A stretch of DNA of 64,000 bases from an uncultured Eubacteriales bacterium (GTDB lineage: Bacteria; Bacillota; Clostridia; Oscillospirales; Oscillospiraceae), in the NCBI GenBank assembly GCA_900545925.1, contig URAZ01000018.1, positions 1 to 64,000 of the forward strand. Reading direction: 5' to 3'. This document shows, one piece after another, positions 31,947 to 40,090 of the stretch. The position numbers were made by a program, and so were the translations under genes. The stretch's first letter is position 1; every line of letters begins with the position of its first letter. The notes beneath the pieces were generated by a model. It was not told the origin of the DNA. It was given only the letters and a program-made list of their open reading frames with translations, and ran no database searches.

Positions 31947-32515
31947 GGTGTTGGTTCTCCTGTTCTTTTTTGTCTTGGGTATCTCGCCGGGATCAGACCG
32001 GCGCGTGTCAGTGCAAATACGATTGTTGGAATGACAAGCATCTGCAAAACAGTTCCCGGAAGTGTCTGCACGAAATAAGTCGTAAGCCACACCGTCATGG
32101 TAAAGCCATCCCTTGCCGTGGCAAGGTAAACCAGCATTTTGCAAAGACCGCCGAGCACTCTGCCGAGCAGCATGGCCGGAAGCAGTGCGCAATACAGATC
32201 CGGATAGATCTTCCCGGTACGGATGTGCCGGTAAAGCAGCCCGCACAAAAGTCCGTAGGCACACAGCTCCGGTGCCATGGACGCAAGCTGCAGCGCCGTC
32301 GGCATACCGGACAGCACGCACGAAACGACCGGACCGGCAATACCGCAGAACGCGCCGTAGCCCGCGCCGCAGATCAGACCGCACAGTAAAACCGGCAGAT
32401 GCATCGGCAAAAGCGTGCTTCCCATGCCGAGCGCGTGAAACGCCAGCGGCAGCACATAGCACAGCGCCGTGCAAAGCGCACAGATGCACGCACGCTTGAC
32501 AGAAGACAACTCCAT
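31943..32515 (-). CDS. ECF transporter S component
   Basis: The 190-residue, six-helix protein has the ECF substrate-binding (S) layout, with a PMHLPVLLCGLICG segment and AG-AFCGIAGPVVSCVLSG repeats typical of the fold. It needs the shared EcfA-EcfT module encoded elsewhere. The first 110 residues are unusually Cys-rich. The ligand is unknown; vitamins are usual for S components, though the operator-controlled context suggests a metal-linked ligand. The start is at 32515, with a weak GGGGTGAT site. The gene is divergent from the MoxR operon over a shared operator. Confidence 0.75.
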   Translation of the reverse strand: MELSSVKRACICALCTALCYVLPLAFHALGMGSTLLPMHLPVLLCGLICGAGYGAFCGIAGPVVSCVLSGMPTALQLASMAPELCAYGLLCGLLYRHIRTGKIYPDLYCALLPAMLLGRVLGGLCKMLVYLATARDGFTMTVWLTTYFVQTLPGTVLQMLVIPTIVFALTRAGLIPARYPRQKRTGEPTP

Positions 32516-32534
32516 TTTATCACCCCGGCTATTC

Positions 32535-32605
32535 ATTGTAATGGAAATTCTCTGCCTGAACAACCTCCCCCCGGGGTTGTTCAGGCAGAAATCTTTTGCT
32601 ACTAT
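32535..32605. promoter_or_regulatory. Operator-promoters 4: divergent, shared palindrome
   Basis: The core AACCTCCCCCCGGGGTT (32562-32578) sits inside a 15-bp perfect inverted repeat, TCTGCCTGAACAACC (32551-32565) and GGTTGTTCAGGCAGA (32575-32589). Both arms supply an outward -35 TTGTTC. To the right, 17 bases on, is TACTAT (32600-32605); to the left, 17 bases on, is TACAAT (32535-32540, minus). One operator therefore covers both promoters symmetrically. Confidence 0.85.
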
Positions 32606-32637
32606 ATAAAAAATCGACCGAAAAGGATGTAGCTGCA

Positions 32638-33576
32638 ATGAATCAGAAACTGGATGCGATCTGCCGGGAAGTGCAAAAGGCATTGACCGGCAAGCGGGCT
32701 ATTGTAGAAAAGGTGCTGATGGCGATGCTCTGCGGCGGGCATATCCTGCTGGATGATGTGCCGGGCGTAGGAAAAACGACACTTGCCGTCGCGTTCAGCA
32801 AAGCGCTTGGGCTGCGCTACCGCCGGATCCAGTTTACTCCGGACGTTCTGCCATCGGATATCGTTGGCTTTTCCATGTACGACAAGCAGCAGAATGCGTT
32901 CCGCTATGTGCCGGGCATCGTATCGGATACCAACCTGCTGCTGGGCGATGAGATCAACCGTACCTCCAGCAAGACGCAGTCTGCGCTTTTGGAGGCCATG
33001 GAGGAAAAGCAGGTCACTGTGGACGGGATCTGCTATCCGCTGCCTGATCCGTTCTGCGTCATTGCTACGCAGAACCAGGTCGGCACGGCCGGTACACAGC
33101 CGCTCCCAAACGCGCAGATGGACCGCTTTCTGGTGCAGCTCACGATTGGTTATCCCGATTACGAGAGCCAGATGACGCTTATCCGCGACCGGCAGCTGGA
33201 AAATCCCATGGAGCAGGTACAGCAGGCTGCGGACGCAGCGGCGCTTGTTTCCATGCAGCAGGAGGTTCGCCGGGTGGCGATGGACGATAAGATCATCGAC
33301 TATATCACGCGGCTGGCAATGGCCTCGCGCGCGCATCCGCTGCTCCGGCTCGGGATCAGCCCGCGCGGTGCGCTGGCGGTATCCAGAATGGCAAAGGCCT
33401 GCGCATACCTGCATGGGCGCGACTATACGCTGCCGGAGGATGTGCAGGAGATCTTTGCGGATGTCTGCGCACACAGAGTGCTGCTTTCCCAGCAGGCCAA
33501 GACGCAGCAGAGCACCGCGCAGGACGTCATGCAGGCGCTTCTGCGGGAAGTTGCGATGCCGGACGCGGCGTTTTGA
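32638..33576 (+). CDS. MoxR-family AAA+ ATPase
   Basis: This 312-residue MoxR ATPase has Walker A DDVPGVGKTT (about 39-48), Walker B LLGDEINR, sensor 1 IATQNQ and the arginine-finger region QMDRF. MoxR proteins act as chaperones in maturing protein complexes, often metal-enzyme or stress complexes, with a DUF58 partner. AAAGGATG lies 8 bases before the ATG. It is the first gene of a four-gene operon running to 37216, under the divergent operator. Confidence 0.9.
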   Translation: MNQKLDAICREVQKALTGKRAIVEKVLMAMLCGGHILLDDVPGVGKTTLAVAFSKALGLRYRRIQFTPDVLPSDIVGFSMYDKQQNAFRYVPGIVSDTNLLLGDEINRTSSKTQSALLEAMEEKQVTVDGICYPLPDPFCVIATQNQVGTAGTQPLPNAQMDRFLVQLTIGYPDYESQMTLIRDRQLENPMEQVQQAADAAALVSMQQEVRRVAMDDKIIDYITRLAMASRAHPLLRLGISPRGALAVSRMAKACAYLHGRDYTLPEDVQEIFADVCAHRVLLSQQAKTQQSTAQDVMQALLREVAMPDAAF

Positions 33577-33578
33577 GT

Positions 33579-34694
33579 ATGGCAGGTCGTAAAGTTCTCT
33601 GGGCCATTCTGCTGGCTGGTGCGCTTGGGCTGTATCTGTTTGCAAACAGCGCGGGAACGCTCTGCGTGCTGCTTGCCGCCGCGCTGCCGCTGTTGTCGGC
33701 TATATCGTTACTGGTTCCGCGGCAGATTTCGATTACACTTTCTGCACCGGAAACAGTGGGGCGCGGTGAGCAGATGACATGCACGCTTACTGTTTCCTCA
33801 TCCGGGATACCGGCACAGTTTGAACTTACGGTTGAAGCTGAAAACAGCTTTACCGGTGAATATTCTACACGGGTCATGCCACTTTCCATTGGGAAAAAGC
33901 CGGCATCGCTGTCGTGGCAGCTTGCCGAAACGCACAGCGGTGTCGTACGCCTTTCCTGCACGAGCGTCCGTGAGTTTGACAGCTTCGGCCTGTTTTCCCG
34001 GAAACGGATATGCACTGCGCAAGCCGAGATCCTGCTTCCGCCGCAGACCTTCCCGGTGTCCGTCTGTCTGAATCAGGCGGCGGAGGTTTTACTGGACAGC
34101 GAGAGCTATTCCGCACAGAAAGCAGGAAATGATCCCGGCGAGACGTTCCGTATCCGCGAGTATGTGCCGGGAGACCCGATCCGGCAGATCCACTGGAAGC
34201 TGTCCGAGAAAATGGGGACGCTGATGGTGCGCGAGTTTGGCCTGCCGGCAATGAATCGGCTGCTGCTTGTATTTTTGCCGGAGAGATCACTTTCGCCGGA
34301 ACATCTGGACGCTATGCTGGATACGATGGTTTCTGTTTCATCGGAGCTTTTGCGGCAGGAGCTTCCGCACACGCTGCTTTGCGCCGGCGAACTGCATGAT
34401 ATTGCTGATATGCCCGCACTGGCGCAGACGGTGCATACACTGCTGCACAGTGCGCCGGAGATCGAACGTACCGCAGCGTTCCTGCAGGAGCACCCTGCAC
34501 TTTCCTACGCGCATATCGCACTGATCGCAGCAAGTGCCGTCCCTGCGGCGGAGGATCTCGCGCAAACCGGCTGTGTGAGCATTCTTTTCCCGGATGCCGG
34601 CGCTTTGCCGGAGATCGCTGAACCAGTCCGCATCCGCGTTCATGCGTTCCGCGCGGATGCGCTGCGCGCCGGGACGCTCCATTTTGAATTGTGA
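33579..34694 (+). CDS. DUF58 domain protein
   Basis: The 371-residue protein has two membrane helices near the N-terminus (about 6-24 and 27-46), an Ig-like region, and the DUF58 signature REYVPGDPIRQIHWKLS. A VWA-like domain follows (LLLVFLPERSLS region, without a full MIDAS DxSxS). DUF58 proteins are regular partners of MoxR. The start lies two bases after the MoxR stop, so coupling is tight. The C-terminal 100 residues are variable. Confidence 0.85.
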   Translation: MAGRKVLWAILLAGALGLYLFANSAGTLCVLLAAALPLLSAISLLVPRQISITLSAPETVGRGEQMTCTLTVSSSGIPAQFELTVEAENSFTGEYSTRVMPLSIGKKPASLSWQLAETHSGVVRLSCTSVREFDSFGLFSRKRICTAQAEILLPPQTFPVSVCLNQAAEVLLDSESYSAQKAGNDPGETFRIREYVPGDPIRQIHWKLSEKMGTLMVREFGLPAMNRLLLVFLPERSLSPEHLDAMLDTMVSVSSELLRQELPHTLLCAGELHDIADMPALAQTVHTLLHSAPEIERTAAFLQEHPALSYAHIALIAASAVPAAEDLAQTGCVSILFPDAGALPEIAEPVRIRVHAFRADALRAGTLHFEL

Positions 34695-34703
34695 GGATGA
34701 TCC

Positions 34704-35972
34704 ATGCAGATCGTTGACACCAGACCGCCGCAGGCAAAACAGGAAAACCGCATATTCCGCGCGATCGGCTGTACCGCCGTCTATCTCACAAGCGCGGGCG
34801 CGCTCTGCAGCATGGCAGGGCTTGGCCGGACGCTGCTCGGCGCATGGGGGGCTGACACGGTGCTGCTGTTGGCACTCTGTTTTCTGCCGAAGCAAGCAAA
34901 GATTCAAAGTATCGTCCAGCTTTCTCTTTTTCTGCTGCTTGGTGCTGCGGTGTGGGTTTTGTTGGAGTCCGTGCGCGACGGCGTTTGTCTTTTCCTGAAC
35001 CGGCTGTTCGCCGCAAGTGAGCTGCAGCAGGCTTATCTCTATGAAAAGCTCCCTGTTTACGCGCCGCAGGCGGAACAGGCCGGCTGCTTACAGACGGCCG
35101 CAATTTTGCTTGGATTGCTGCTTGCGCAGCTGCTGACGCTGCCCGGGCGGTTCAGCCGGACGTTTGTACTGGCCGCACTTTGCGGTGCGATGGCGTATCT
35201 CGGTGTTTTGCCGGAGCGCGGCTGGCTGATCGCGCTTGCAGGCTGCCTGCTGCTGACGCTTTTGCCGCAGGACGGCGGACTGCGTCCATGGCGGCTTCTT
35301 CCGATCGCCGCCGTGTTTGTCCTTCTGGCTGCGGGCTGCCTGATTCTGCCGGAAACGGAGAACGCACAGCTTTCGGCGTGGGAGGAACATGCGCGGGATC
35401 AGCTTGCCGTTCAGACGGCAGCTTACGGCGAACTTCCGGCACAGCAGGATGTGCCTGCGGAGCAAACGCCGCAGAGCGAACCGCCGACGTTCCGGCAGGA
35501 GTCCATGCAAAGCACACTGGACGGAGACAGGAAACCGCTTTCCCGTCCCATTCGCGCGGTGTTGGTGATTTTTCTGTTGCTGCTGCTCCTGTTCGTGCCG
35601 TCCGTTTATCTGGATCGGCTGAAAAAGAAGCGGGAACGAAACCGGGCAGGACTTTCGGACGCGGATGCGCGCGCGTGTATCTGTGCCAGCTTCCGCTATG
35701 TGCTGCGCTGGCTGCGGCTTGCCGGTCTGGAGCCGGAAAATGTGCCGTTCGCAAGCTATTCGGAGAAAATCGAAACGATTTTGGGACCTGAGATCGCCGC
35801 GCAGTATTTGCAGATCCTCCCGCTGTGGCAGGAGGCCGCTTACAGCACGCACGAGATGACCGAGCAGCAGCGTACGCAAATGCGCGTGTTTTTGCAGACT
35901 GCTGTGTCGCTTGTCTGGAAGAAGCTCTCCAAAAAGCAGCGGCTTTGGACAACGTACTGGCTTGCACTGTGA
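34704..35972 (+). CDS. Membrane protein of the MoxR-DUF58 operon
   Basis: The 422-residue protein has about eight hydrophobic segments: seven in residues 20-220 and one near 285-303, with a polar external region between (about 220-280, Gln/Glu/Pro-rich). It lies where MoxR-DUF58 operons normally carry a transglutaminase-core membrane protein (TgpA type), and its DUF4129-like C-terminal segment (CASFRYVLRWLRLAG) fits. The transglutaminase domain itself is missing, so it may be a shortened scaffold form. Confidence 0.7.
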   Translation: MQIVDTRPPQAKQENRIFRAIGCTAVYLTSAGALCSMAGLGRTLLGAWGADTVLLLALCFLPKQAKIQSIVQLSLFLLLGAAVWVLLESVRDGVCLFLNRLFAASELQQAYLYEKLPVYAPQAEQAGCLQTAAILLGLLLAQLLTLPGRFSRTFVLAALCGAMAYLGVLPERGWLIALAGCLLLTLLPQDGGLRPWRLLPIAAVFVLLAAGCLILPETENAQLSAWEEHARDQLAVQTAAYGELPAQQDVPAEQTPQSEPPTFRQESMQSTLDGDRKPLSRPIRAVLVIFLLLLLLFVPSVYLDRLKKKRERNRAGLSDADARACICASFRYVLRWLRLAGLEPENVPFASYSEKIETILGPEIAAQYLQILPLWQEAAYSTHEMTEQQRTQMRVFLQTAVSLVWKKLSKKQRLWTTYWLAL

Positions 35973-35989
35973 AAGAGCGAGGAATTTTG

Positions 35990-37216
35990 ATGAAACGAAT
36001 ATTTTTGATCTTTCTGTGCCTGACGCTCCTTGGCACGCTGTGCGCCTGCCGGGTGCGCCTGATCGCAGACCCGGCGCAGGCCGACACGATCCTGCAGGCG
36101 CAGCAGGAAGCGCAGCCGCCGCAGGAAGAAGAACCGCAGCCGCCCGCGCAGGAAGAGCCTGAACCACCGGAGCAAGAGTCGGAAGAGGAGCCTCCTGCGG
36201 AGGAGCCCCCGCCCGATACACCGCCGCAGCCGGATGAAACCGCGCAGGCGGAACAGCCGGATACCTCCGTATCTGTGGCACAGACAGGCACGGCAGTCTA
36301 CACCGAGCAGCTGGCAGCCGGCGTTACCGTGACCTATGATCCGAACGGCGGCGACAGCGCAACCGTGTCCGCAAGCGTTACGCCCGGTCAGCCCTACGGC
36401 GCGCAGCCGGAGGCCGTCCGGCGCGGATATGCATTTGTCGGCTGGTGGACGCTGCCGGACGGCGGAGAGCAGATTTTGCCGGAAACAATCGTCTCCGATG
36501 TGCAGGCGCATACGCTCTATGCGCACTGGCAGCACAGAGACGCCGCGACGCTGACCCTCGACCCGAACGGCGGCAGGATCAAGTCCAAGGAGGCGACGCT
36601 GGCGCTCAGCGACGGCGACTGCTACGGCGCGCTTCCTATTCCGCTGCGGGAGGGATATGACTTTAACGGCTGGTGGACGCAGATAGAGGGTGGCGAACAG
36701 ATCCTGCCGGAAACCGTATTTTCCGGCACAGACGACCAAACTGTCTACGCGCATTGGACGTATGATCCGCTGGCGTTCTGGACCTTCACACTGCAAAACA
36801 AGACGCAGCAGATCTATCTCTGCCAGCAGATCTCCATCTATTTTGAAACGGAAACCGACGGCGTGACCCAGCAATATTGCGATCTGATCACAGCGACCGG
36901 CTCGTTCAATATTGCGGAAAACCGGGACGATCCCAACATTACGGACGATTGGGTACAGGCGAAAAAGCCTCAGGTCGTCCTCAAATGCGCGGATCTGTCG
37001 CAGGCGGCTTCCATCCGTGCCTCGGCGCAGGCGCGCTTCCCGGAGCAGCAGATCATTCTGGTTTCTCCCTCGGCGCTCTGGGGCGACGAGGCGACCATGC
37101 TATACGCAAAGCTGGCGCTTGCCAAGCAGCTTTACGGCGACTGGTACACAGACGTTGATCTTGCAAAGGCCACACAGGAGCTGAACGTCCGTTCCATTCC
37201 AATCAGCTTTTCATAA
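35990..37216 (+). CDS. Lipoprotein with two InlB-type B repeats
   Basis: The 408-residue surface lipoprotein has a signal peptide ending in LCAC, with C20 as the lipidated Cys. A long Glu/Pro/Gln-rich spacer (about 35-95) would cross the wall. Two Listeria-Bacteroides repeat domains follow: VTYDPNGG...RGYAFVGWWT...YAHW and LTLDPNGG...EGYDFNGWWT...YAHW. A C-terminal domain of about 150 residues is unrecognised. GAGG lies 9 bases before the ATG at 35990; the longer frame overlaps the preceding gene. It is the last gene of the MoxR operon. Confidence 0.8.
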   Translation: MKRIFLIFLCLTLLGTLCACRVRLIADPAQADTILQAQQEAQPPQEEEPQPPAQEEPEPPEQESEEEPPAEEPPPDTPPQPDETAQAEQPDTSVSVAQTGTAVYTEQLAAGVTVTYDPNGGDSATVSASVTPGQPYGAQPEAVRRGYAFVGWWTLPDGGEQILPETIVSDVQAHTLYAHWQHRDAATLTLDPNGGRIKSKEATLALSDGDCYGALPIPLREGYDFNGWWTQIEGGEQILPETVFSGTDDQTVYAHWTYDPLAFWTFTLQNKTQQIYLCQQISIYFETETDGVTQQYCDLITATGSFNIAENRDDPNITDDWVQAKKPQVVLKCADLSQAASIRASAQARFPEQQIILVSPSALWGDEATMLYAKLALAKQLYGDWYTDVDLAKATQELNVRSIPISFS

Positions 37217-37278
37217 TAAAATTCTTCCGGCTGCGCTTTTGCAACGCCGGAAGTTTTTTCGCAAAAATGATTTTTCAG

Positions 37279-37322
37279 AACCCCCGGGGGAGCTTGCGGC
37301 AGACAAAGCGGTTTGCTATATT
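37279..37322 (+). promoter_or_regulatory. Operator-promoter 5 (surface nucleotidase-like gene)
   Basis: The palindrome AACCCCCGGGGGAGCTT (37279-37295) overlaps -35 TTGCGG (37294-37299). After 17 bases comes TATATT (37317-37322). The start codon is about 60 bases downstream. Confidence 0.85.
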
Positions 37323-37382
37323 GGTAAAAACGCAGAAATCTGCGCAGATACACTCCAGAGTGAAAGAGAGGAATCAAACAAT

Positions 37383-39416
37383 ATGAAAAAAACACTGAGT
37401 CTTCTTCTGGTATTGGTCATGGTTCTCAGCCTGTGCTCTGTCACCGCTTTCGCGGCGGAGAACTACACCGGCAAGACCGTGATCCTTTATACCGCCAACG
37501 TCCGCGGTGATGTGGACGTATATGCGAAGGTCGCCGCTGCAAAGACGGCCTACGAAAACGCGGGTGCGGACGTGATTCTGGCCGATGCCGGCAACTTCCT
37601 GCAGGGCACAGCTGCGGCGAACAGCGACCGCGGTCTGGGCGTTTACAACCTGATGGACGCGGCTGGCTATGACGTTGCGGCGATGGGGCTTGCGGAATTT
37701 GGATACGCCGACGCCACGACCGGCTACGGTTACCACAAGAACATCACGAAATACTACACACAGGCTGAACTGCAGAATGGTGCAGAGGCTCTGACCTACA
37801 ACAAGGACATGAAGGGCGAGGTCACGGCGGATCGCGCAGAAAAGGCTGCGGCAACGTTCACCGCTCTTTCTGCCAATGCAGTTTCCGATACGGAATACTA
37901 TTCCTTTGAGGCCAGCACGGTCATTACCACAAACAGTGGCCTGAAGGTCGGCTTCTACGGCCTGACTGCGGCCTCTGCCGCAGCGAATGTACAGGATGGA
38001 TGCCTGAGTGTTTCCGAACCGAAGCCCGTAAAGCTGAACGCGGACGTGACGATCTGCCTGTCCAACGCCGGTGTCAGCGGCAGCGAATACGGTGATCTTG
38101 TCATTGATGCGGGCAATGCAGAAACGGTCGGCGCGTATGTCATTGACAATTCCAGCAAAACCGTGACTTCGCTCACGCCGGATCTGAGCGGCAGCGACAC
38201 GGAGATCGCCAAGAGTGCCGCCGCGCTGAAGGCAGCTGCCGGTAAAACGGTCGGCCGCTCCGATGTTATCCTGACCGGCGCGGATTCCGCGAACTGGAAC
38301 GGCGAGACGAATCTCGGCGATCTGACGACGGACGCACTGCGCTGGTATGCGCAGAACTACATCGATGGATACAACAAGAAGCTTCCGCTCGTTGCCATCC
38401 AGAACGGCGGAAACTGCGACAACTTCCTGTATTCCGGCGAGATCACCGAAACAGATCTGCTAAAGGCACTCCCGTTCTCCCCGATGGGGATCGGTGTCAT
38501 TGAACTGACCGGTGCGCAGCTTTTGGAAACCTTGGAAGCAGCTTCACAGCAGGAAAACTGCCCGGGCTTCGCGCAGGTTTCCGGTCTGACCTACTCGCTC
38601 GATACCGGCAAGGAATATGACGCGGGCGAGGCCTACGGCAAGTTCTTCCGTGCAGACTCCGTCAGCCGCGTGACTATCACCTCCGTAAATGGTAAGGCAT
38701 TTGACAGCAAGGCGACCTACGCCGTTGTCTGCGACAATTTCCTGATCAATGGCAATGACACCTACTACACGCTGAAGGAAGCCAAGGAAGCCGGCGCAGC
38801 CTACGCCAACAACGGCAATGGCGTAAAGGTCCGCGACGCTGTCGCGCAGTACATCCAGAAGCAGCTGAACGGCGTGATCGGCAGCAGTTACGCCAGTGCC
38901 CAAGGACGCATTTCACTGGAAAAGACCGACGAGGTGTTCCACGATGTCAAGGCAGCAGCCTATTATGCCGATGCCGTAAAGTGGGCGAGAGAAAACAGCA
39001 TCGTCAACGGCACCGGCAAGGAAACCTTCGGTCCGGACGCTAACATGACCCGCGCCGCGCTGTGGGCAGTACTTGGCCGCGCAGCAGGCGCAGATGTTGA
39101 CGGCGGCAGCCCGTGGTACCAGAAAGCACTGGAGTGGGCAAAGACCGAGGGCATTTCCGACGGAACGAATCCGAACGGCAGCATCACGCGTCAGGAGCTT
39201 GTCACCATGCTTTACCGCAATGCTGGAAAACCGGCTGTGTCCGGCGATCTTGCCAAGTTCTCCGACGCATCAGCAGTCGCATCCTGGGCGTCTGACGCAA
39301 TGCTCTGGGCCGTTTCCGAGGGGCTTGTCAAGGGCAGCGGCAGCAATCTGAATCCGACCGCTACCGCGACCCGTGCACAGGTCGTCACCATTTTGTATCG
39401 CCTGATGGCAAAATAA
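37383..39416 (+). CDS. Surface 5'-nucleotidase-like pseudoenzyme with SLH
   Basis: The 677-residue secreted protein has a signal peptide (1-24, cleaved after AFA). A calcineurin-like domain comes first (about 28-270), then a 5'-nucleotidase C-terminal domain (about 290-510: NLGDLTTDALRW, IQNGGNCDN, ITETDLLKALPF) and three SLH domains (about 520-677). The metal ligands of active enzymes are replaced: TNDxHG reads TANVRG, DAGD reads DAGN, and GNHEFD reads GLAEFG. Nucleotide hydrolysis is therefore unlikely, and a binding role is inferred. AGAGAGG precedes the ATG at 37383. It is under operator 5. Confidence 0.85.
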   Translation: MKKTLSLLLVLVMVLSLCSVTAFAAENYTGKTVILYTANVRGDVDVYAKVAAAKTAYENAGADVILADAGNFLQGTAAANSDRGLGVYNLMDAAGYDVAAMGLAEFGYADATTGYGYHKNITKYYTQAELQNGAEALTYNKDMKGEVTADRAEKAAATFTALSANAVSDTEYYSFEASTVITTNSGLKVGFYGLTAASAAANVQDGCLSVSEPKPVKLNADVTICLSNAGVSGSEYGDLVIDAGNAETVGAYVIDNSSKTVTSLTPDLSGSDTEIAKSAAALKAAAGKTVGRSDVILTGADSANWNGETNLGDLTTDALRWYAQNYIDGYNKKLPLVAIQNGGNCDNFLYSGEITETDLLKALPFSPMGIGVIELTGAQLLETLEAASQQENCPGFAQVSGLTYSLDTGKEYDAGEAYGKFFRADSVSRVTITSVNGKAFDSKATYAVVCDNFLINGNDTYYTLKEAKEAGAAYANNGNGVKVRDAVAQYIQKQLNGVIGSSYASAQGRISLEKTDEVFHDVKAAAYYADAVKWARENSIVNGTGKETFGPDANMTRAALWAVLGRAAGADVDGGSPWYQKALEWAKTEGISDGTNPNGSITRQELVTMLYRNAGKPAVSGDLAKFSDASAVASWASDAMLWAVSEGLVKGSGSNLNPTATATRAQVVTILYRLMAK

Positions 39417-39432
39417 AGCGGATCCCATTCCA

Positions 39433-39465
39433 AACGCCCTCCGCGCCAGTTGCGCGGAGGGCGTT
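39433..39465 (+). terminator. Terminator of the nucleotidase-like gene
   Basis: A perfect 14-bp stem AACGCCCTCCGCGC/GCGCGGAGGGCGTT with a five-base loop is followed by TT. Confidence 0.85.
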
Positions 39466-39603
39466 TTACATCCCCTGTACCGGATATTGTTTTTCACTTT
39501 GAACATTTTGCACAAAAAATAATCAGTGGGTTTTCGCAATTCTCACGATTCAGGTCGCCGTTTCATTGAACACGATCCAAAAAACGCGCTCATTCCGCAT
39601 TTT

Positions 39604-39619
39604 ACCCCCGGAGGGGGTT
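39604..39619. promoter_or_regulatory. Operator 6, distal to the repressor gene
   Basis: ACCCCC-GGAG-GGGGTT is a copy of the palindrome without a good -10 at the standard distance (AAATTT occupies that place). Its centre lies about 45 bases before operator 7, so it is probably an auxiliary site. Confidence 0.6.
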
Positions 39620-39647
39620 CTGATTTCTGTGCCGCGCACAAAATTTC

Positions 39648-39691
39648 ATCCCCCGGGGAGGCTTACGAGCCAGCGCGAAATTTTGTAAAAT
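39648..39691 (+). promoter_or_regulatory. Operator-promoter 7 (CsoR-family repressor)
   Basis: ATCCCCCGGGGAGGCTT (39648-39664) overlaps -35 TTACGA (39663-39668). After 17 bases comes TAAAAT (39686-39691). This gives autoregulation of the repressor gene 25 bases downstream. Confidence 0.85.
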
Positions 39692-39716
39692 ACAAAAATG
39701 AAAGGTGGCGGTGTGC

Positions 39717-40079
39717 GTGGACGAACTGGAACAGGAGCATTTTCATGAACATGAACACACGCATGACCATGCGCATCCGCACGAGCATGACCATGCGGAC
39801 GGACACAAGCATCCGCACCATCATGAAAACACGAAATATGTTCAGAACCGGCTGGCGAGAGCCTCCGGACATTTGCAGCACGTCCGCGCGATGGTGGACA
39901 GCGGCGAAGACTGCTCGGACGTTCTGATGCAGCTCTCTGCCGTGATTGGCGCGCTGCAATCCATCGCCAAGGTAATTTTGAAAGACCATCTCGACCACTG
40001 CGTTGTGGACGCGGTGCAGTCCGGCGATACACAGACGCTTGACGATTTCAAAAAGGCCATTGACCGCTACATTCGCTGA
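39717..40079 (+). CDS. CsoR/InrS-family metal repressor, His-rich tail
   Basis: The protein is 120 residues from the GTG at 39717 (GTG codons at 39705 and 39711 are alternatives; AAAGGTGG spacing favours 39717). Residues 8-36 contain 15 His. The DUF156 helical domain follows (about 40-120). C66, H91 and C95 have exactly the spacing of the Cu(I) ligands of CsoR (C-x24-H-x3-C), also used by the nickel sensor InrS. Such repressors leave GC-rich palindromic operators when metal binds. Operators 6 and 7 lie just upstream. The tail may tune metal access. It is the likely master regulator of this 17-kb region. Confidence 0.85.
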   Translation: MDELEQEHFHEHEHTHDHAHPHEHDHADGHKHPHHHENTKYVQNRLARASGHLQHVRAMVDSGEDCSDVLMQLSAVIGALQSIAKVILKDHLDHCVVDAVQSGDTQTLDDFKKAIDRYIR

Positions 40080-40090
40080 GGAGGAACGCT

